Positions 59,540-64,000 of a stretch of 64,000 bases of DNA are shown here, in pieces; position 1 is the first letter of the stretch; the number at the start of each line of letters is the position of its first letter. Made by a program: the position numbers and the translations under genes. The DNA lies in the NCBI GenBank assembly GCA_964573115.1, contig CAZNIP010000002.1:18683-82682 (forward strand). The letters run 5' to 3'. The notes below the pieces were generated by a model. That model did not search any database and was not told where the DNA came from. It worked only from the letters and a program-made list of their open reading frames with translations. Origin of the DNA: CAYOID01 sp964573115. Its GTDB lineage: Bacteria > Desulfobacterota > Desulfovibrionia > Desulfovibrionales > Desulfothermaceae.

Positions 59540-61159
59540 ATGAGCGGTCAGGAGCACGAGATGACCCGGAAACAGGCCATGGACAGCGAAGAGAGGGGGC
59601 AGGCCTCCATCGCCACCATCCAGGACAAGCTGTCCCAGCTCAAGCAGATGCGGGAAGAGGCCAGCCAGGCCGGGGGGCAGCCCCGGATCGAAGCCCAGCA
59701 CAAGCTGGGAAAGCTCACGGCCAGGGAGCGTCTGGCCCTGCTCCTGGACCAGGGCTCCTTTGAGGAGTTCGACATGCTCAAGGCCGGGAGGGCCGGTCAC
59801 CTGGACACGGGCAAGAGCTACCTCAGCGACGGGGTGGTCACCGGACACGGGACCATCGACGGCCGGGAGGTCTTCGTTTCCAGCCAGGACTTCACGGTCA
59901 TCGGGGGGTCCCTGGGGGAGGCCCATTCGGAAAAGATCTGCAAGGTCATGGATCATGCCCTGCGGACAGGGGCCCCTTACATCGGGATCAACGATTCAGG
60001 CGGGGCCCGCATCCAGGAGGGGGTGGACGCCCTGGCTGCCTATGGGGAGATCTTCAACCGCAACGTCAGGGCCAGCGGGGTCATCCCGCAGATCTCCTGC
60101 ATCATGGGGCCATGTGCCGGCGGGGCGGTCTACAGCCCCTCGATGACCGACTTCACCTTCATGGTCCAGAACTCCTCGTACATGTTCGTCACCGGCCCCC
60201 ACGTGGTCAAGACCGTCATTCACCAGGACATCACCTCGGAAGAGCTCGGCGGGGCGGCTGTGCACGCCACCAAGAGCGGCGTGGCCCACTTCGTCCTGCC
60301 CAACGACATCCTCTGCCTGCGCGAGGTCCGAAGGCTGATCAACTACCTGCCTTCGAACAACCAGCAGGATCCACCGATTCTGGACCTCAGGGATCCCTCG
60401 GACCGGACCGACCCCACCCTGGACTATCTGGTCCCGGCCGACCCCAACCATCCTTACGACATGAAGGTGGTCATTCACAGCATCCTGGACGGGGCCGAGT
60501 TCTTCGAGGTCCACAAGGATTTCGCCAGAAACATCATCGTCGGCTTCGGCCGGCTCGGCGGGCAGACCATCGGTCTGGTGGCCAACCAGCCGGCTGTCCT
60601 GGCCGGGGTCCTGGACAACGACGCCTCGGTCAAGGGGGCCAGGTTCGTCCGCTTCTGCGACAACTTCAACATCCCTCTGATCAGCCTGGTGGACGTGCCG
60701 GGGTTCATGCCCGGACCGAACCAGGAGCACGGCGGCATCATCCGCCACGGGGCCAAGCTGCTCTTTGCCTTCATCGAGGCCACGGTCCCCAGGATCACGG
60801 TGGTCATCAGAAAATCCTACGGCGGGGCCTACCTGGTCATGAACGCCAAGCACATCGGGGCGGACATCAACTATGCCTGGCCGACGGCAGAGATCGCGGT
60901 CATGGGGCCCAGGGGGGCAGCCGAGGTCATCTACAGGAGAGAGATCTCGGCCTCGGAGGATCCCCAGACAACCCTGAGGGAAAAAGAGGGCCAGTACCGG
61001 CAGACCTTTCTGAACCCCTTTCTGGCTGCCAAGCGGGGGTACATCGACGACGTCATCTTCCCCAGCGAGACCAGGGCCAGGCTGATCCGGAGCCTGCAGG
61101 TCCTGGAGGGCAAAGAGGTTGAGCGCCCGCAGCGCAAGCATGGCAACATTCCTTTGTGA
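59540..61159 (+). CDS. Acyl-CoA carboxylase carboxyltransferase (beta) subunit
   Basis: This 539-residue subunit transfers CO2 from carboxybiotin to propionyl-CoA or another acyl-CoA (or decarboxylates methylmalonyl-CoA in reverse). Crotonase-fold signatures: DQGSFEEFDMLKAGRAGHLDTGKSYLSDGVVTGHGTIDGR, the oxyanion segments INDSGGARIQEGVDALAAYGEIF and PGFMPGPNQEHGGIIRHGAKLLFAF, and MNAKHIGADINYAWPTAEIAVMGPRGA. ATG 59540 follows GGAGG by five bases; 59525 is an alternative. The biotin carboxylase gene follows after nine bases. Confidence 0.93.
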   Translation: MSGQEHEMTRKQAMDSEERGQASIATIQDKLSQLKQMREEASQAGGQPRIEAQHKLGKLTARERLALLLDQGSFEEFDMLKAGRAGHLDTGKSYLSDGVVTGHGTIDGREVFVSSQDFTVIGGSLGEAHSEKICKVMDHALRTGAPYIGINDSGGARIQEGVDALAAYGEIFNRNVRASGVIPQISCIMGPCAGGAVYSPSMTDFTFMVQNSSYMFVTGPHVVKTVIHQDITSEELGGAAVHATKSGVAHFVLPNDILCLREVRRLINYLPSNNQQDPPILDLRDPSDRTDPTLDYLVPADPNHPYDMKVVIHSILDGAEFFEVHKDFARNIIVGFGRLGGQTIGLVANQPAVLAGVLDNDASVKGARFVRFCDNFNIPLISLVDVPGFMPGPNQEHGGIIRHGAKLLFAFIEATVPRITVVIRKSYGGAYLVMNAKHIGADINYAWPTAEIAVMGPRGAAEVIYRREISASEDPQTTLREKEGQYRQTFLNPFLAAKRGYIDDVIFPSETRARLIRSLQVLEGKEVERPQRKHGNIPL

Positions 61160-61168
61160 GGTGGACTC

Positions 61169-63214
61169 GTGTTTGACAAGATCTTGATCGCCAACAGGGG
61201 TGAGATTGCCGGGCGGGTCATCCGCACCTGTCGGAACCTGAACATCAGGACCGTGGCCGTATACTCCGAAGCCGATTCCAGGATGCCCTGCGTGGAAAAG
61301 GCTGACGAGACGGCCTTTATCGGTCCGGCCCCGGCCGTGGAATCCTATCTGGTCAAGGAGCGGATCATCGAGGCCGCACAACAGCACGGCTGCCAGGCGG
61401 TGCACCCTGGATACGGCTTTCTGTCCGAAAATCCGGAATTTGCCCGCATGGCCATTGACCATGGGCTGGTGTTCATCGGCCCTCCACCAGAGGCCATGCG
61501 TCTTCTGGGTGACAAGGTGGCCTCCAAGGCCCTGGCCCAGGAGGTGGGCATCCCGGTGGTCCCGGCCCATCCAGAGCCCCTGGCCGACGTGGAGCATGCC
61601 CTGGCTGTGGCCCGGGACATGGGCTATCCGCTGCTCCTCAAGCCGGCCGCCGGGGGCGGCGGGAGGGGGATGCGGGTCGTGTCCACGGCCGACGAGCTCC
61701 GGAGCGCCTTTCCGGCCTGTCAGGACGAAGCGGCCAAGGGTTTTGGCGACGACAGGGTTTTTGTCGAACGGTTCATCTCCCGGCCGCGGCACATCGAATT
61801 TCAGATCATGGCCGATGAGCAGGGCCGGGTCATTCATCTCGGAGAGCGGGAGTGCTCCATCCAGCGCAGATACCAGAAGGTCCTCGAGGAGAGCCCGTCC
61901 CTGGTCCTGGACGAGGATCTGCGCCGGGAAATGGGGGCCAAGTCGTGTGAACTGGCCAGAGCTGCCGGGTACGTGAATGCCGGTACGGTGGAGTTCATCC
62001 TCGATCAGGACCGGAACTTCTTCTTCCTGGAGATGAACACCCGTCTCCAGGTGGAGCATCCGGTCACGGAGATGGTCACCGGGCTCGACCTCATGGAGAT
62101 GCAGTTCAGGATCGCCTCGGGGCACCCCCTGCCCCTGAATCAGGAGGACGTGGTCCTGAGCGGGTGGGCCATTGAGGCCAGGATCTGCGCAGAGGACCCT
62201 TTCCGGGACTTCTTTCCGACCACAGGCATCGTGACCCGGTACGCCGTGCCCAGAGGCGTGGGCATCAGGGTGGACGACGGCATCGCGGCCGGGACCATGG
62301 TCACCATTCACTACGACTCCCTGCTGGCCAAGATCATCGCCCACGGCCAGGACCGGGAGGAGGCCAGGCAGAGGCTGGTTCGGGCCCTGAACGGCTATCA
62401 CATCGAGGGCCTGACCACGAACGTGGATTTCGTCAATGCCCTGGCCGACCATCCGGCCTTTGCCGCCGGCGAGCTGTCCACAGACTTCATCCCCGAACAC
62501 TTTGACGGCGGGCGCTCGAAGCAGCCGCCGGACACGACCAAGGTGGACTTCATGGTCATGGCCGCGACGCTGGTCTTCCACAACAGACAGGCCCTGGTCC
62601 GCCAGTCCCTGAGCCCTTTGTCTCCCCTTGTCGGCACCACGCGGACCCGTTTTCAGTCCATGCAGTACATGGTCAAGGCCGAGGACGAGGTCTGCCGGGT
62701 CCAGCTGGAAAAGCGTCCCGAAGAGGGGAAATGGCGGATCACCGTGAACGACCGGAGCTATGAGGTCGTGACCCCCGAGTTCGAGTTCTATCGCCGGAGG
62801 CTGCGGCTCAAGATCGATGGCGAGTCGCACATGTTCCGCCTCAAGTTTGAAGAGAACCACAATCTGGTCTTTTTCTGCGGCATCGTCCTCTTCCTGGAGG
62901 TCTACACCCCGTTGGAGTGGCAGCTGAACCAGTACATGATCAGGACCAGACCGGTGCAGGAGGAGGACGTCCTGCGCTGCCCCATGCCCGGCCTGGTGGT
63001 CGACGTCAGCGTTCAGCCCGGGGACGTGGTCCGCAAGGGGCAAGAGCTTTTCAAGATCGAGGCCATGAAGATGCAGTCCTCCATCGCCTCCCCCAGGGAC
63101 AGCCTGGTGGAGAAGGTTTTTGTGGCCGCAGGCCAGACCGTGGCTCAGGACGAGGACCTCCTCCAGTTTCAGGAGGGGTCCGGGGCCCACATGGCCAGGC
63201 TGGATCCGGAATGA
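61169..63214 (+). CDS. Acyl-CoA carboxylase alpha subunit (biotin carboxylase + BCCP)
   Basis: This 681-residue protein carboxylates its own biotin with ATP and bicarbonate. Biotin carboxylase domain 1-450: ILIANRGEIAGRVIRTCRN, KPAAGGGGRGMRVV, ECSIQRRYQKVLEE, EFILDQDRNFFFLEMNTRLQVEHPVTEMVTG. A BT-like linker (500-600) precedes the C-terminal biotinyl domain (about 600-670) with the biotin lysine K634 in EAMKMQ. GTG start at 61169 behind GAGGTGG. With the beta subunit it forms a complete PccAB-type enzyme; propionyl-CoA is the most likely but unproven substrate. Confidence 0.94.
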   Translation: MFDKILIANRGEIAGRVIRTCRNLNIRTVAVYSEADSRMPCVEKADETAFIGPAPAVESYLVKERIIEAAQQHGCQAVHPGYGFLSENPEFARMAIDHGLVFIGPPPEAMRLLGDKVASKALAQEVGIPVVPAHPEPLADVEHALAVARDMGYPLLLKPAAGGGGRGMRVVSTADELRSAFPACQDEAAKGFGDDRVFVERFISRPRHIEFQIMADEQGRVIHLGERECSIQRRYQKVLEESPSLVLDEDLRREMGAKSCELARAAGYVNAGTVEFILDQDRNFFFLEMNTRLQVEHPVTEMVTGLDLMEMQFRIASGHPLPLNQEDVVLSGWAIEARICAEDPFRDFFPTTGIVTRYAVPRGVGIRVDDGIAAGTMVTIHYDSLLAKIIAHGQDREEARQRLVRALNGYHIEGLTTNVDFVNALADHPAFAAGELSTDFIPEHFDGGRSKQPPDTTKVDFMVMAATLVFHNRQALVRQSLSPLSPLVGTTRTRFQSMQYMVKAEDEVCRVQLEKRPEEGKWRITVNDRSYEVVTPEFEFYRRRLRLKIDGESHMFRLKFEENHNLVFFCGIVLFLEVYTPLEWQLNQYMIRTRPVQEEDVLRCPMPGLVVDVSVQPGDVVRKGQELFKIEAMKMQSSIASPRDSLVEKVFVAAGQTVAQDEDLLQFQEGSGAHMARLDPE

Positions 63215-63387
63215 GAGCATCACAGGCCTTTGGCTGCGATGATCTCTTGACTCAGGTCTCTCCAGAGCACCTGAGCGGGACAGCAGGCTCACAACCCTGT
63301 CGCGGCGGTCATTCCTGACCACCTCACGAGAGTTCAGTGAGGGGGTCTTGCTGACGTTCGAATTGGGTTCCAGCAAGGCGGTGTCCA

Positions 63388-63975
63388 ATGGCCCCTTTGA
63401 GAGGTTTCAAGGAATACCTGGCGGACAATGACCACCGCTCCCATCTCGAGGAGGCCAGACTCTCGGGCGGGGAGCTCGTCTTTCATCTCCACGGGCAGCG
63501 GGTGGTCACGGCCGTGATTGCCTCCAACGAGACCTACGGGCTGACCCTGTCCCCAAGAGATGGTCCAGATCTGGCTCTGCACAAGACAGACCTCAAATTC
63601 TTCCATGACCTGGAGTTTGCTGACAGGGTCCCGTCCCTGCTCAAATCAGACGCAAAGGTCCGCTTTTTGGGTCTGGAGCCGAAAGTGTCCGCCTCGGGGA
63701 GGCACTTTGTGAAGAACAAGTCCCTGTACCCGCTGATGCTCGATCGGGAGGTCGTCTTTCTGACCCTGCTGGAGGGGGAGGTCATCAGGGGAGTCCTGGA
63801 CGGGTTCAATCGCTACGAACTGACGGTCAAGCTCAAGGGGGGGACACCGGTCACGGTGATGCGGCATGCCATCCATGAGCTCAAGAACAAGAAGGGCCGC
63901 TCATTCCTGAAGAGCGTGCAGCAGAGGCAGAAAGCCTGGAAAGAGAGCTGGCTCTGGGTGACAGAGGACAGATGA
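63388..63975 (+). CDS. Protein with two tandem Hfq/Sm-like domains
   Basis: This 195-residue protein is best read as two Sm-like repeats joined by a linker. The C-terminal one (about 119-166) reads VVFLTLLEGEVIRGVLDGFN … GGTPVTVMRHAIHEL, closely following Hfq (…RGVIxxFDxF…YKHAIS…). The N-terminal one (about 28-73) reads VFHLHGQRVVTAVIASNETYGLTL … DLALHKTDLKFF, of matching length and pattern but more diverged. The basic tail (KNKKGRSFLKSVQQRQK) could bind RNA. No recognised family name. It starts 173 bases after the carboxylase gene with a CTTGCTG/CAGCAAG hairpin between; likely its own unit. Confidence 0.75.
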   Translation: MAPLRGFKEYLADNDHRSHLEEARLSGGELVFHLHGQRVVTAVIASNETYGLTLSPRDGPDLALHKTDLKFFHDLEFADRVPSLLKSDAKVRFLGLEPKVSASGRHFVKNKSLYPLMLDREVVFLTLLEGEVIRGVLDGFNRYELTVKLKGGTPVTVMRHAIHELKNKKGRSFLKSVQQRQKAWKESWLWVTEDR

Positions 63976-64000
63976 CAGAAGACAGAAGGCAGAGGTCAGA
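63974..64000. repeat. GACAGA-rich low-complexity tract at the window edge
   Basis: The last 27 bases are a run of near-repeats of GACAGA/GGCAGA/GTCAGA starting at the stop of the preceding gene. It continues beyond the window. Confidence 0.5.

Noticed and set aside
63330..63385. GTTCGAATTGGG resembling a tRNA T-loop upstream of the tandem Sm protein.
   Set aside because: No acceptor stem, anticodon arm or D-arm could be laid around it; it is the loop of a CTTGCTG/CAGCAAG hairpin.
59996..63388. A 1,130-codon open frame on the minus strand opposite the carboxylase genes.
   Set aside because: It mirrors two clearly functional plus-strand genes, is rich in Gly/Pro/His/Asp repeats typical of antisense reading of high-GC codons, and has no family motif or ribosome site.

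Overview
This is a 64 kb stretch of high-GC bacterial chromosome. It is dense and mostly colinear, with conserved housekeeping genes up to about 45 kb and a catabolic/accessory region after that. Several features point to a Gram-negative Desulfobacterota, most likely a Desulfovibrionales-type anaerobe. These are the gene order rpmB | DUF177-rpmF-plsX-fabH-fabG-acpP-fabF-deaminase-ribD-ribE-ribBA-ribH-nusB-leuS-lptE-holA, the rpsF-rpsR-rplI-dnaB block, a zinc-ribbon threonine synthase, the ferredoxin:thioredoxin-reductase-type catalytic subunit and a PpiD/LptE envelope set. No respiratory marker gene is in the window, so the lineage is an inference from gene order and protein families.

Layout. 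0-3.7 kb (minus strand): an MBL/beta-CASP ribonuclease-like protein cut by the window edge, a DUF4911 protein, an M24 Xaa-Pro peptidase and an unrecognised helical protein. 4.2-8.7 kb: a macrodomain protein, the HslVU protease, an NtrC-type sigma54 activator and, just downstream, three dyads, a sigma54 promoter, a 40-codon ORF and a terminator. 9.1-24.2 kb: aconitase, PpiD, the S6-S18-L9-DnaB block behind a clear sigma70 promoter, a phenylacetate-CoA-ligase-like enzyme, ThrC, SurE, a YhaM-like nuclease, Tmk, a glutaredoxin/FtrB/NifU-like redox operon and GltX. 24.4-42.8 kb: rpmB opposite a long lipid, riboflavin and translation operon, then RadC and Lon. 42.9-46.5 kb: a Dus enzyme, an AEC transporter, a Crp/Fnr regulator and RidA.

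46.5-59.3 kb (minus strand) is a catabolic region: an EutB-like PLP dehydratase, a TRAP transporter (DctMQP), an M20 amidohydrolase, an Asp/Glu-racemase-family protein, a DoeA-like (ectoine hydrolase) creatinase-fold enzyme, a glutamate-type dehydrogenase, an unrecognised barrel-like enzyme, a PanB homologue and an IclR regulator. A broken piece of a second DoeA-like gene lies between ridA and eutB. The simplest reading is uptake and breakdown of ectoine/hydroxyectoine or a related cyclic amino-acid derivative. The window lacks DoeB, DoeC and DoeD, so the route is either incomplete here or uses substitutes. Divergent from iclR lie a two-gene biotin-dependent acyl-CoA carboxylase and, last, a protein that appears to carry two Hfq/Sm-like domains in tandem.

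Intergenic DNA is unusual. A family of hairpin-forming REP-like repeats recurs in both orientations between genes, one copy supplying the 3' end of gltX. A separate 68-bp double-hairpin element occurs twice, 41 kb apart. Several gaps of the catabolic operon hold perfect or near-perfect hairpins. No tRNA, rRNA, CRISPR array, insertion sequence or prophage was recognised. Coordinates and starts were read by eye, and starts are marked where ambiguous.
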